Origin: JAIBJN01 sp963838795
Lineage (GTDB): Bacteria > Actinomycetota > Thermoleophilia > Gaiellales > Gaiellaceae
Assembly: GCA_963838795.1 (NCBI GenBank)
Contig: CAWISL010000018.1
Location: 62,001-126,000, forward strand
DNA: 64,000 nucleotides
Direction: 5' to 3'
Both the position numbers and the translations under genes were made by a program. Under the pieces are notes generated by a model, which was not told the origin of the DNA, did no database searches, and worked only from the letters and a program-made list of their open reading frames with translations. This document shows, in pieces, positions 24,730-33,103 of the stretch; within the stretch, counting starts at the first letter, position 1, and each line of letters starts with the position of its first letter.

Positions 24730-26025
24730 TCACGAGAGAACGTCGAGGACGATCGGCTTTCGCTCGGGCTCCTCGTCGCCGATCCGGTAGCAGGCCGTGA
24801 CCTCGGCGACGGTGTGCTGCGCCCACGCCTCGTCGCGCGCGTGGATCTCGGCGAGCGCTTGCCCGGCCTCGACCCTGTCGCCCCGCTTCGCCAGGCAGAC
24901 GACTCCGACCGCGTGGTCGATGGCGTCTTCCTTGTGAACTCGCCCGGCGCCGAGGCGCAGAGCCGCCAGGCCGATGCCCGTGGTCGCGATCCGCTCGACG
25001 AAGCCGCCTGCAGGAGCGGTCGCCTCGCGGACCACCGGCGTCCGTGGCAACGCCTCGCGCGCCGGGTCACCACCCTGCGAACGCACCCAGCGGTCGTACA
25101 GTTCGCGCGCGGATCCGCTGGCCACGGCCCCCTCGGCCAGCCGGCGGCCCTCGTCGAGTGCGACGTCGAGGTCGGAGAGCGCCAGCAGCTGAGCGGCCGC
25201 GCCGAGCACGAGCTCTCTGAGGTCGGGAGGCCCGGCGCCGTCGAGGGTGTCGAGCGCCTCGTGAACCTCGAGCGAGTTGCCGACCGCGCGGCCGAGGGGC
25301 TGATCCATGTCGGTCAGCTCGCAGACGACCTCCCGGCCGTCCAGACGGCCGAGCTCGACCATCGTCCGAGCCAGGTCCCGCGCCTCGTCCAGCGTCTTCA
25401 TGAACGCGCCGTCGCCAACCTTGACGTCGAGCACGATCGCGTCCGCGCCGCCGGCGATCTTCTTCGACATGATCGACGAGGCGATCAGCGGGATGATGTC
25501 GACCGTCGCGGTCACGTCCCGAAGCGCGTAGAGCTTCTTGTCCGCTGGGACGAGATCCGCCGTCTGGCCGATGATCGCGAGGCCGATGTCCTGCACCTGG
25601 CGAATGAATGCGTCGCTGCCCAGCTCGACCCGGAAGCCGGGAATGGACTCGAGCTTGTCCAGCGTCCCGCCGGTATGGCCTAGCCCGCGCCCGCTCATCT
25701 TGGCGAAGGGGACGCCGCAGGCCGCCACGATCGGGCCGATCACGATCGACGCCTTGTCGCCGACTCCGCCGGTCGAGTGCTTGTCGACGACCTTCCTTCC
25801 GAGCGCCGAGAGGTCGATGACCTCACCGCTCCGCACCATGGCGTCCGTGAGCGCGTGGGTCTCGGCGGCAGTCAGCCCCCGGAAGTACGCGGCCATGCAG
25901 AACGCCGCCATCTGGTAGTCCGGGATCTCGTCCCGCGCATAGGCGAGCGTCAGGGCGGCGAGCTCCTCGCCGGAGAGCTCCTCGCCGTCCCGCTTGCGCC
26001 GGATCAGCTCGGCGGGGTGAATCAC
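24730..26025 (-). CDS. Pyrimidine-nucleoside / thymidine phosphorylase
   Basis: A 431-residue nucleoside phosphorylase. 'DYQMAAFCMAAYFRGLTAAET' and 'VDKHSTGGVGDKASIVIGPIVAACGVPFAKMSGRGLGHTGGTLDKLE' are the glycosyl transferase family 3 signature, including the phosphate-binding KHSTGG. Then 'ALRDVTATVDIIPLIASSIMSKK' and a C-terminal domain with 'GAGRVHKEDAIDHAVGVV'. It splits pyrimidine nucleosides to base and ribose- or deoxyribose-1-phosphate, the substrate of the phosphopentomutase encoded immediately upstream (GTGA overlap). deoA or pdp cannot be distinguished with certainty. Confidence 0.93.
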   Translation of the reverse strand: MIHPAELIRRKRDGEELSGEELAALTLAYARDEIPDYQMAAFCMAAYFRGLTAAETHALTDAMVRSGEVIDLSALGRKVVDKHSTGGVGDKASIVIGPIVAACGVPFAKMSGRGLGHTGGTLDKLESIPGFRVELGSDAFIRQVQDIGLAIIGQTADLVPADKKLYALRDVTATVDIIPLIASSIMSKKIAGGADAIVLDVKVGDGAFMKTLDEARDLARTMVELGRLDGREVVCELTDMDQPLGRAVGNSLEVHEALDTLDGAGPPDLRELVLGAAAQLLALSDLDVALDEGRRLAEGAVASGSARELYDRWVRSQGGDPAREALPRTPVVREATAPAGGFVERIATTGIGLAALRLGAGRVHKEDAIDHAVGVVCLAKRGDRVEAGQALAEIHARDEAWAQHTVAEVTACYRIGDEEPERKPIVLDVLS

Positions 26026-27188
26026 GGCTGCACGACGGGAGATCCCGGAATCCCCCTGCCCGGCGTCTTTCCGCCCAGCCAGGCGTTCACGGTCGCTCCA
26101 ACGTCCGCGAACTCCCCTTCGTAGCGCTCTCCCGCAGCGTTTCGGCCCTCGGCGTACGCCAGAAAGAGCGCGTGCTCGCGCGAGTGGTCGGTCGAAGGCG
26201 TCGTCGGGTCGCAGCCGTGATCCGACGTGAGGATCAACAGGTCGCCCGGGCGCAGGGCGTCCAGCAGGTCAGGCAACCGCCGGTCGAAGTCCTGCAGGCA
26301 GCGATGGAAGTTGACGGGGTCGTTTCGATGGCCCCAGAGCATGTCCGTCTCGACGAGGTTGACGAAGACGAGTCCGGACTCGAGCTCCCGCAGCAGCGTC
26401 TCCGTCTGGCGGATGCCGTCCGCATTCGACTTCGTCGGATGCGAATGGTCGATGTCGACGCCCGCGAAGATGTCGTGGATCTTGCCGACGCCGTGCACCT
26501 CGCTGCCCGCCTCGCGAACGAGCGTCAGGTAGTTCGGCTGCCTGGGTCGCAACGACCAATCGTGCCGGTTCGGCGTGCGCGTGTAGCTCCCGGGCTCGCC
26601 GATGAACGGTCGGGCGATCACCCTGCCGACCGCGTGCTTCCCCGCGAGTATCTCCCGGGCGATGCCGCAGGCCTCGTACAGCTCGTCCAGTGGGATCGTC
26701 TCCTCGTGCGCCGCGACCTGGAAGACGGAGTCGGCGGACGTGTACACGATCCACTTGCCGGTCCGCTGGTGCTCCTCCCCGAGCTCGTCGATGATCTCGG
26801 TGCCGGAGGCCGCCTTGTTGCCGAGAACGCCTCGACCGGTGCGGTGGGCGAACTCCTCGATCACCTCGAACGGAAAGCCGTGCGGGTAGGTCGGCATCGC
26901 GACCGGCGTGACGATGCCCATGAGCTCCCAGTGGCCGGTCGTCGTGTCCTTTCCCTTGGAGCGCTCGAACAGACGGCCCGCCACGGCCGGAGCGCCCTCC
27001 ATCGGCGGGCAGCCCAGGAGGTCTTCGACGTTCCCGAATCCGAGCTGCTCGAGGTTGGGAAGGTCGAGGCCGCCGACGGCCTTGGCGACGTTGCCCAACG
27101 TGTTGGAGCCTTCGTCGCCGTACTCGGCCGCGTCCGGCAGCTCGCCCGCACCAACCGCGTCCAGCACGATCACGCAGGCGCGCGGCAT
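26022..27188 (-). CDS. deoB: Phosphopentomutase
   Basis: A 388-residue alkaline-phosphatase-fold metalloenzyme. It begins 'VIVLDAVGAGELPDAAEYGDEGSNTLGNVA' with the metal Asp and continues 'GRLFERSKGKDTTTGHWELMGI' (catalytic Thr region). 'YTSADSVFQVAAHEE', 'VNLVETDMLWGHRNDP' and 'LILTSDHGCDPTTPSTDHSREHALFLAY' supply the remaining metal ligands. It converts ribose- and deoxyribose-1-phosphate to the 5-phosphates, completing pyrimidine-nucleoside salvage with the downstream phosphorylase. Confidence 0.97.
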   Translation of the reverse strand: MPRACVIVLDAVGAGELPDAAEYGDEGSNTLGNVAKAVGGLDLPNLEQLGFGNVEDLLGCPPMEGAPAVAGRLFERSKGKDTTTGHWELMGIVTPVAMPTYPHGFPFEVIEEFAHRTGRGVLGNKAASGTEIIDELGEEHQRTGKWIVYTSADSVFQVAAHEETIPLDELYEACGIAREILAGKHAVGRVIARPFIGEPGSYTRTPNRHDWSLRPRQPNYLTLVREAGSEVHGVGKIHDIFAGVDIDHSHPTKSNADGIRQTETLLRELESGLVFVNLVETDMLWGHRNDPVNFHRCLQDFDRRLPDLLDALRPGDLLILTSDHGCDPTTPSTDHSREHALFLAYAEGRNAAGERYEGEFADVGATVNAWLGGKTPGRGIPGSPVVQP

Positions 27189-27208
27189 GCGGCTATTCTA
27201 CGGCTGTC

Positions 27209-27343
27209 ATGGACACCGTCCTCGGCTTCCTCGGTCTGGCGATCTGGATCGTCGGCACGATCGGCATCGCCGCCGGCATCACGTGGTTGGTCGTCAAGGT
27301 GTTCCCGGGCGACGAGGACCTGAAGCCGAAGCCTCAGTCGTAG
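27209..27343 (+). CDS. Small single-pass membrane protein, 44 residues
   Basis: An ATG at 27209, 20 nt from the divergent deoB start, opens a 44-residue frame. One hydrophobic helix 'VLGFLGLAIWIVGTIGIAAG' and 'ITWLVVKVF' fills residues 4-32, followed by a charged tail 'PGDEDLKPKPQS'. It resembles many uncharacterised small membrane proteins of actinobacteria. Its stop lies 4 nt from the end of the convergent anti-sigma gene. Composition and a clean helix/tail layout favour a real gene, but no family was recognised. Confidence 0.5.
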   Translation: MDTVLGFLGLAIWIVGTIGIAAGITWLVVKVFPGDEDLKPKPQS

Positions 27344-27347
27344 CGAT

Positions 27348-28073
27348 TCAGGGCGCCGAGCGAAGGACCTCGGGCCCGGTGCGCCGCGGATCTCCGTCCG
27401 CAGGCTCGGCGGTGACGCTCAGGATCGGGAAGAGGGCAGGATCGACCGCCGCCGTCAGCTCGACGACGGAGCGACCCTGGTCGTCCGGATGGAACGTCCC
27501 GGCGGAGATGCGGTTCGGGCGCGTCGAGCGTGTCGCCCGGGCCGACGAACCAGAGCTCGTAGTACTCACCCTTGCGGAAGAATCGGGAGATCGTCGCTTC
27601 GGAAGGAGATCTCCCGCCCGATGTCGGTCTTCTCGACGACCGCGGTCGCCCGCTCGAGATCCGCCTGCCGGCGATGCGAGCACGGCCTCGAGCTCGATCT
27701 GCCCGACGCCTCCCGTTCGGTCGAGCTGTGTGCCGATCAGGAACAGCGTCGCGACGGCGGCCGCGGTCGCCGCGACAAGCACGAGCGGGCGGCGCCACAT
27801 GGGGCGCAGGCGGCGACCGGGACGGGGATGCGCCGTTCTCCGGCCGGCCTCGCTCGAGCGTCCGAGCAACCTTCAGCCTCGAGCCCGGGCGGCAGGTCGA
27901 ACCCGGGATCGGCGCGGCGCAGGAGGTCGGCCGGCGCGCTCAGCTCGACGTATCTGACTGCGGCACGAAGCGCAGTCGGCGAGGTGCCGCTCGAAAGCCG
28001 CCCGCTCCTCCGGCGTCAGGCTGCCGAGCAGGTAGCCGGCGACGTCTTCGTGGCGGACGAGGGGCTCGTTCAC
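27348..28073 (-). CDS. RskA-like anti-sigma factor (several frameshifts)
   Basis: Pieces of one protein of about 240 residues can be read in alternating frames. The zinc-finger N-terminus is 'HEDVAGYLLGSLTPEERAAFERHLADCASCRSQ' (HxxxCxxC anti-sigma motif). Next comes 'YVELSAPADLLRRADPGFDLPPGLEA', then 'KVARTLERGRPENG', then a membrane helix in 'PLVLVAATAAAVATLFLIGTQL'. The C-terminal domain has 'GEYYELWFVGPGDTLDAP' and 'ISAGTFHPDDQGRSVVELTAAVDP', typical of RskA. It should bind the ECF sigma encoded upstream (GTGA overlap) at the membrane. At least four single-base shifts interrupt it; sequence error is likelier than decay. Confidence 0.75.
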
Positions 28074-28649
28074 AGGAGTTCCCGCTCCGCAGCTGCTCGC
28101 GGAACGCGCGCAGGGCGTGGAAAGTCCGCGTCTTCACCGTGCCGAGGGGTACGTCGAGCCGAGCAGCGATCTGCGCCTGGGTCATGTCGCCGAAATAGTG
28201 CAGCTCGAGCACCTCCCGATGCTTGGGCGACAGTCGGTCGAGCACGTCGCGGACGTCGAGCGCGAGGACGAGCTCGTCGAAGGCATCGTCGCCGCGGGTC
28301 GCGTCGAGATCCTCGAGGGCAATGGCGGGTGTCGAGCGCGACGACCTGCGCCGCAGCAGGTCGACTCCGGCTCGTCGAGCGAGCGTGAAGACGAAAGTAC
28401 GCGCCGTTCCGCGCCGTGGGTCGAAGCGGCTCGGACGAGCGCCAGAGCCGCAGGAACGTCTCCTGCACGAGCTCCTCGGCAAGCCCGCGATCGCCGAAGC
28501 AACCGGAGCCCGAGCCCGTAGATGCGGCGGCCGTAGATCCGGTAGAGCTCGGCGAGCGGCTCGTCGCGCTCTCCGGCGCCCAGCCTGCGGAGGAGAACGG
28601 CTTCCTCGCCGGCGATCCGATCGTGCTCGAGTGCGGGTTCGATGTCCAT
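28070..28649 (-). CDS. ECF-type RNA polymerase sigma factor (several frameshifts)
   Basis: About 193 residues in three frames. N-terminus 'MDIEPALEHDRIAGEEAVLLRRLGAGERDEPLAELYRIYGRRIYGLGLRLL'-type region 2 start; then 'GDRGLAEELVQETFLRLWRSS'; then 'FDPRRGTARTFVFTLARRAGVDLLRRR' (region 2.3-2.4); then region 4 'RLSPKHREVLELHYFGDMTQAQIAARLDVPLGTVKTRTFHALRAFREQL', and a stop at 28070. Shifts lie near 28498, 28430 and 28090. The order sigma, RskA-like anti-sigma and a DUF4394 gene upstream is that of SigK-like modules. It likely answers envelope or oxidative signals. Confidence 0.8.
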
Positions 28650-28738
28650 CGGGGGGTTGGCGACATACGTCGTTCGCACCGCGCGCCACGAAGGTTCGCG
28701 GGGCGGGCCCCGACGGGCCCACCCCGCTTTCCGCATCG

Positions 28739-29602
28739 CTACTGATCCTGCCAGGCGGCGAGGCCGGTGATCGTCACGCCCTTGCCGATGCGGCCGAGCG
28801 AGCGCGTCTTGCCCGTGGCGAGGTCGACCCGCCACAGCTCCGCCGAGCTGCGGCCGAGCCTGAGTGCCGGCGACGTAGCCGACGTTGCCCGACGCGTCGC
28901 TGCCGACGATGTCGAAGCCCGCGTTCGCGCCCAGGTCGAAGTCCAGCGAGACCGGCATGATCAGCGTCCCGTTGTTCGCAGGGCGCTGGATCCAGAGCTG
29001 GTCCTTGCTCGGCGCGATGTCGAGCGCGTACAGCTCGGTCACGGTCGGCCGCGTTGCGAACGCCGTGAAGGACGAGTTCGTGTACGCGGAGCCGACAACC
29101 ATGACGTCCGAGGGCGTCAGGCTCGTGTCCTTGGAGAGCAGGTTGCCCTCGTCAGGATTGAGCCGGATGTTGTCGTCGGCGTCGCTCGTCACCCGGATCT
29201 TGTCCACGGTCGGGTTGAAGTCGAAGCCGATGTTCCCGCTGTTCAGAGCGCGTCCGGGGCCATCTCGAAAGCCGGGCCCTCGGCGACTGCGATGGCCGTC
29301 CTCACGTTCACGCGGTAGACGACCTTGTCGCTGCCGAGCGCGTAGAGGTCCCCGGTGGCGGGGCGGAAGTCGATGCCGCCGAGCGACGACGCCGGTCGGC
29401 AGGCCCGTGATCGTCTTCGAGTCGACGTGGCGCGGCGAGCGCGAGTCGAACTGCAGGAGGTTCCCGGCGGTGTCGGTGGCGTAGAGGACACGGCGCTCGC
29501 TTCCTCCTACCGTCTGCCGCCGATCCGCGGCGGCTCCGAGCGGGACGACGAGCGCCAGACGAGCGCCCCGAGGGTGATCGCCCAGCGGGTGAGCTTGGTC
29601 AT
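28739..29602 (-). CDS. DUF4394 secreted protein (several frameshifts)
   Basis: About 287 residues in alternating frames. 'MTKLTRWAITLGALVW' begins a signal-peptide-like N-terminus and AAGGAGGATC provides a strong ribosome site. Then come 'RRVLYATDTAGNLLQFDSRSP', 'SLGGIDFRPATGDLYALGSDKVVYRVNVRTA', 'NSGNIGFDFNPTVDKIRVTSDADDNIRLNPDEG', 'TELYALDIAPSKDQLWIQRPANNGTL' and 'RVDLATGKTRSLGRIGKGVTITGLA', with stop at 28739. These repeats form the DUF4394 propeller-like domain. It is probably exported and a target of the adjacent ECF sigma. Shifts near 29390, 29245 and 28865 break the frame. Confidence 0.75.
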
Positions 29603-29674
29603 CGTGATCCTCCTTGATGTGCTTGCACTGACCGATGACCTGCCCTTCGCAGCCAGACCCGGCGGAGGGTTCAG

Positions 29675-30811
29675 TCAGGCGAGAATCAGGCCGGTTGGAG
29701 CGGGACAGACCTGCTCGAGCGGCGTGAACTCGAGGCCGCGGGCGTCGGCGACGGCCTCGTACGTGAGCTTCCCGTCCACGACGTTGACGCCCCGGGCGAG
29801 GGCGCGGTCGTGCGCAATCGCCTCGCGGACGCCGTAGTTCGGCAATCGCCTCGACGTAGGGCAGGGTCACGTTCGTCAGCGCGAAGGTCGAGGTGACCGG
29901 GACCGCACCCGGCATGTTCGCGACGCAGTAGTGGACGATGCCGTCGACCACGTAGTCGGATCGGAGTGCGTCGTCGGACGGGACGTCTCGAAGCAGCCGC
30001 CCTGGTCGATCGCGACGTCCACGAGCACGGCGCCGGGCTTGAGCCCACCGAGCATGTCCCGCGTGATCAGCTTGGGCGCCCGCGCTCCGGGGATGAGCAC
30101 GGCGCCGATGATGAGATCGGCGTCCGCGGCGGCGAGTTCGATCTCCAGCCGGTTCGACATCGCGAGCGTGATTCGTCCGTCGAGCATCATCTCGAGGTCG
30201 CGCATGCGCTCGACCGACTTGTCGAGGATCCAGACGTCTGCCTGCATGCCCACGGCGATCAGCGCCGCGTTGTAGCCGACGATGCCGCCCCCGAGGACGA
30301 CGACCTTCGCCGGGGGAACGCCCGGGACGCCGCCCAGCAGGAGCCCTCGGCCGCCCTGCGCCTTCTCCAGGGCCCAGGCGCCCATCTGCGTCGCGAGGCG
30401 TCCGGCCACCTCGCTCATCGGCGCGAGGAGCGGAAGCTTCCCGTCGTCGATCTCGACCGTCTCGTAGGCGATGCACGTGGCCCCGCTCGCTATGAGGGCG
30501 CGGGTGAGCCTCTCGTCGGCCGCGAGGTGCAGGTACGTGAAGAGGATCTGCCCTTCTCGGAGCCGCCCGTACTCCTCCGGCAGCGGCTCTTTGACCTTGA
30601 GCACCAGCTCGGACGTCGCCCAGACGTCGTCGACGGCGACGATGCGGGCGCCCACGGCCTCGTAGTCGGTATCCGGAAACGCGCTGCCCGCGCCGGCCCC
30701 GGTCTCGACGACGACCTCGTGGCCGCGCTGCGTCAGCTCGCCGGCCCCGGCAGGCGTGAGCGCGACCCGGTACTCGTCCTGCTTGATCTCCTTGGCGACG
30801 CCGATCCGCAT
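29675..30811 (-). CDS. ald: Alanine dehydrogenase (two frameshifts near the 3' end)
   Basis: About 378 residues. It begins 'MRIGVAKEIKQDEYRVALTPAGAGELTQRGH', with the pyruvate-binding Arg 15-type region. Then 'LVLKVKEPLPEEYG', 'LFTYLHLAADE', 'PLLAPMSEVAGRLATQMGA' and the NAD motif 'VVVLGGGIVGYNAALIAVGM'. After 'VDVAIDQGGCFET' one base is missing at about 29958, and the next frame reads 'YVVDGIVHYCVANMPGAVPVTSTFALTNVTLPYVEAIA'. After one extra base at about 29842 the last frame reads 'NYGVREAIAHDRALARGVNV' to the stop. The enzyme deaminates L-alanine to pyruvate. Confidence 0.88.
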
Positions 30812-30877
30812 GACGCGGGCGAACGATAGCCGAACGACGGTGGCCGGATGGCCTCATTTGCACGGAGTTCTTCCGGC

Positions 30878-31870
30878 TCAGTGGACGAGCGAGCGTGCCA
30901 GCTGACCGGCGGCGAACGCCGCTGCGAAGAACCAGGGCTCCTCGTCGGGGCCCCGGCCCATGTGTGAGAGCGGAAGCCCCTCGCAGGCAGCGCGCCAGGG
31001 CGACGCATCCACGACCTCGACGGGACCGAGCTCGGCGGGAACGTCGAGGCCTGCAGGCCAGGCAACCTTGACGGGCCCCTGAACAAGGTCGAGCACGGCC
31101 AGCGTGTGGTGCGAGAGACCTCGGTGCCGCTCGCGCTCGTCGGCCGCCGAGACCCGCGGGGCGAGCACCGGCGCGCCTCCGAGAGCGTTGGCGGCGTTCG
31201 CAGAATCGGCAGCCGCCAGAGCGCCGTGCCCGAAGCGGGAGCCCGTGCCGACGACCCCGGGGCCGATGGAGCACACGACCGCGTCCATGCCTTCGGCTGC
31301 CGATGCCACCAGCGCGGACGCGACAGAGACAGCCGCGAGCTCTCCTGCGACGCAGGGCCCGACCGCCACCGTCCTCCGCAGAAAGCCGTCGTGGCGGAGC
31401 GCGCGCACGGTGTCGGAGAACGACACCGGCAACGCCCCACCGCCCAGCTGGAGGTACGCGACGCGGAGCTCCCCTCCGAGCCCGGCGCAAGCCGGCGCAA
31501 CCTGGCTGTGCAGCGAGCAGCAGACGACCGGGAGGCCGGCCAGATCAGCGACCGGCTCCTCGGCCCACGACTCCTCGACATGGCGAACGGCGTGCTGGAG
31601 CGGCGTGTACGGCAGCTTCATGACGTGAGCGCCCTCGTCTGCGGCCAGGCCCAGCCCGCGGGTCAAGTTCGCATGCAGGATGTCGTAGCCTCCTGTGCCG
31701 AGGCCGAGCTCGACCGCCTGGACGTTGACGAGCACGTCATCCCCGAGCGCGATCGGGCCGGTCAGGGCTGGATACGCGACGCAAGCGTGTCCATCCACCT
31801 CGAGGCGGACGAGGCCGTCGTGCCGCTCCACGATCGCGGTCACGCTCCCCCGCCGAAGCGAGACCGGCAT
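30878..31870 (-). CDS. DUF3866 family protein
   Basis: A 330-residue protein that matches DUF3866 in length and pattern: 'ALGDDVLVNVQAVELGLGTGGYDILHANLTRG', 'AHVMKLPYTPLQHAVRHVEE', 'LPVVCCSLHSQVAPACAGL', 'VAYLQLGGGALPVSFSDTV' and 'GPGVVGTGSRFGHGALAAADSANAANALGG', ending 'RGLSHHTLAVLDL'. Function unknown; family members are cytosolic and often occur with M20 peptidase or with recombination genes, as here. Its ATG directly follows the TAG of the M20 peptidase gene's neighbour boundary (31870/31871), so the two genes abut without spacer. Confidence 0.9.
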   Translation of the reverse strand: MPVSLRRGSVTAIVERHDGLVRLEVDGHACVAYPALTGPIALGDDVLVNVQAVELGLGTGGYDILHANLTRGLGLAADEGAHVMKLPYTPLQHAVRHVEESWAEEPVADLAGLPVVCCSLHSQVAPACAGLGGELRVAYLQLGGGALPVSFSDTVRALRHDGFLRRTVAVGPCVAGELAAVSVASALVASAAEGMDAVVCSIGPGVVGTGSRFGHGALAAADSANAANALGGAPVLAPRVSAADERERHRGLSHHTLAVLDLVQGPVKVAWPAGLDVPAELGPVEVVDASPWRAACEGLPLSHMGRGPDEEPWFFAAAFAAGQLARSLVH

Positions 31871-32977
31871 CTACGCCTCTCGAGCCGCGGCGATCAACTC
31901 GAGCGTGACGGCCACCATCGCCTCCAGGTCGGCAACCGCAATCGCCTCCTCGGCCGTGTGGACGTTGGCCATCCCGTTGGCGACGTTCGCGCAGTGGAGG
32001 CCGCGTTCGTTGAAGACGTTCGCGTCGGCGCCGCCCCCGACCTCGACCTCCTTCGGCTCGAAGCCGGCGCGCTCGAGCGCGCTCCGCGCGAGGGCGAGCG
32101 CCGGATCGTCGGGCGCCAGGCGATAGCCTCTGTACTTGTCCTCGACCGTCGTCTCGACCTCGCACTCGGAAACCGCGGCGGCGAATGCGAACGAGTCCAG
32201 CAGCTCCTGCACGAGCTCCGCGAGCTTGCGCTCGTCGCGGGACCGAGCATCGACCGCGAGCCGGCAGCTCGCGGGCACGACGTTCGGTGCGGTTCCCCCC
32301 GAAATCAGGCCCACGTTCGCGGTCGTCTCGTCGTCGATGCGACCGAGGCGGAGATCCGAGATGGCCCGAGCGGCCGCGACGATCGCCGAGCGGCCGTCCT
32401 CGGGGTTGATCCCGGCGTGCGCCGGGCGCCCCGTGAAGAGGACGTCGATCGCCCGGCCAGAGGGAGCCGCGACGACCACCTCGCCGACGGCGCCCGAGTA
32501 GTCATAGACGAAGCCGAGTCGAGCCTCGAGCCGCGACACGTCGAACGCGAAAGCGCCCTCGAGACCGGTTTCTTCCCTGGTGGTGAAGAGCAGCTCGATG
32601 CCGGCGTGCCGGCGCCCCTCGGCGAGGATGAGCCGTGCGGCCTCGAGCAGCACCGCAACCGCCGCCTTGTCGTCGGCTCCCAGGATCGTTCCCGCCCCGT
32701 TCGTGACGACTCCGTCCGTGACAACCGGCTCGATCGGCCCGGAGGCCGGCACCGTGTCGAGATGCGCGCAGAGAAAGACCGGCTCCCCGGTCTCGCCTTC
32801 GGCCGCGGGCAGACGTGCGAGGAGATTGCCTGCGGAGTCGGCGTCTGCCTCGACGCCCAGATCGCGCAGGTAGGCGCGCACCCGCTCGGCGACGGCCGCC
32901 TCCTCCCCCGACGGGCTCGGAATGGCCGCCAGCTCCAGAAAGAGCGGGAGGACGTCGGAGGCCCAGGTCGTCGTCAC
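31871..32977 (-). CDS. M20-family metallopeptidase (PepT/PepT-like)
   Basis: A 368-residue zinc peptidase. 'PVFLCAHLDTVP' supplies the first His/Asp, 'GAGTILGADDKAAVAVLLEAARLI' the bridging Asp and 'ELLFTTREETGLEGAFAF' the catalytic Glu pair. The dimerisation domain 'SGRAIDVLFTGRPAHAGINPEDGRSAI' and the final His in 'ANVHTAEEAIAVADL' complete the M20 pattern. It resembles tripeptidase T-like enzymes that trim short peptides in the cytosol. The second copy of the repeated element sits about 75 nt upstream, so it probably has its own transcript together with the DUF3866 gene. Confidence 0.92.
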   Translation of the reverse strand: MTTTWASDVLPLFLELAAIPSPSGEEAAVAERVRAYLRDLGVEADADSAGNLLARLPAAEGETGEPVFLCAHLDTVPASGPIEPVVTDGVVTNGAGTILGADDKAAVAVLLEAARLILAEGRRHAGIELLFTTREETGLEGAFAFDVSRLEARLGFVYDYSGAVGEVVVAAPSGRAIDVLFTGRPAHAGINPEDGRSAIVAAARAISDLRLGRIDDETTANVGLISGGTAPNVVPASCRLAVDARSRDERKLAELVQELLDSFAFAAAVSECEVETTVEDKYRGYRLAPDDPALALARSALERAGFEPKEVEVGGGADANVFNERGLHCANVANGMANVHTAEEAIAVADLEAMVAVTLELIAAAREA

Positions 32978-33052
32978 GAGTCGATTCTAGGGCCCGCCTG
33001 GGGGCAAACCGGCGCATTTCCGTCACGGTTTCGTTTCCCACCGGCGCGGATT

Positions 33053-33094
33053 TCGACGTTACGCTCGAAAGCGGGTGGTGGGCCGGGGTGCCCC
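33053..33094. repeat. Intergenic repeated element, copy 2 of 3 (between pyrG and the M20 peptidase)
   Basis: 42 bp, one base shorter than the others because the spacer between GGTGGTGGG and GGGGTGCCCC is CC instead of AGA. The CGCT-CGAA-AGCG hairpin core is intact. It begins 9 nt after the pyrG stop and ends about 75 nt before the peptidase start (minus-strand order). Confidence 0.85.
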
Positions 33095-33103
33095 AGCGCG
33101 GAG

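Noticed and set aside
28182..31490. An 1102-codon minus-strand frame spanning sigma factor, DUF4394 and alanine dehydrogenase
   Set aside because: It strings together fragments of three separate genes only because of the frameshifts there; the fragments switch frame within each gene.
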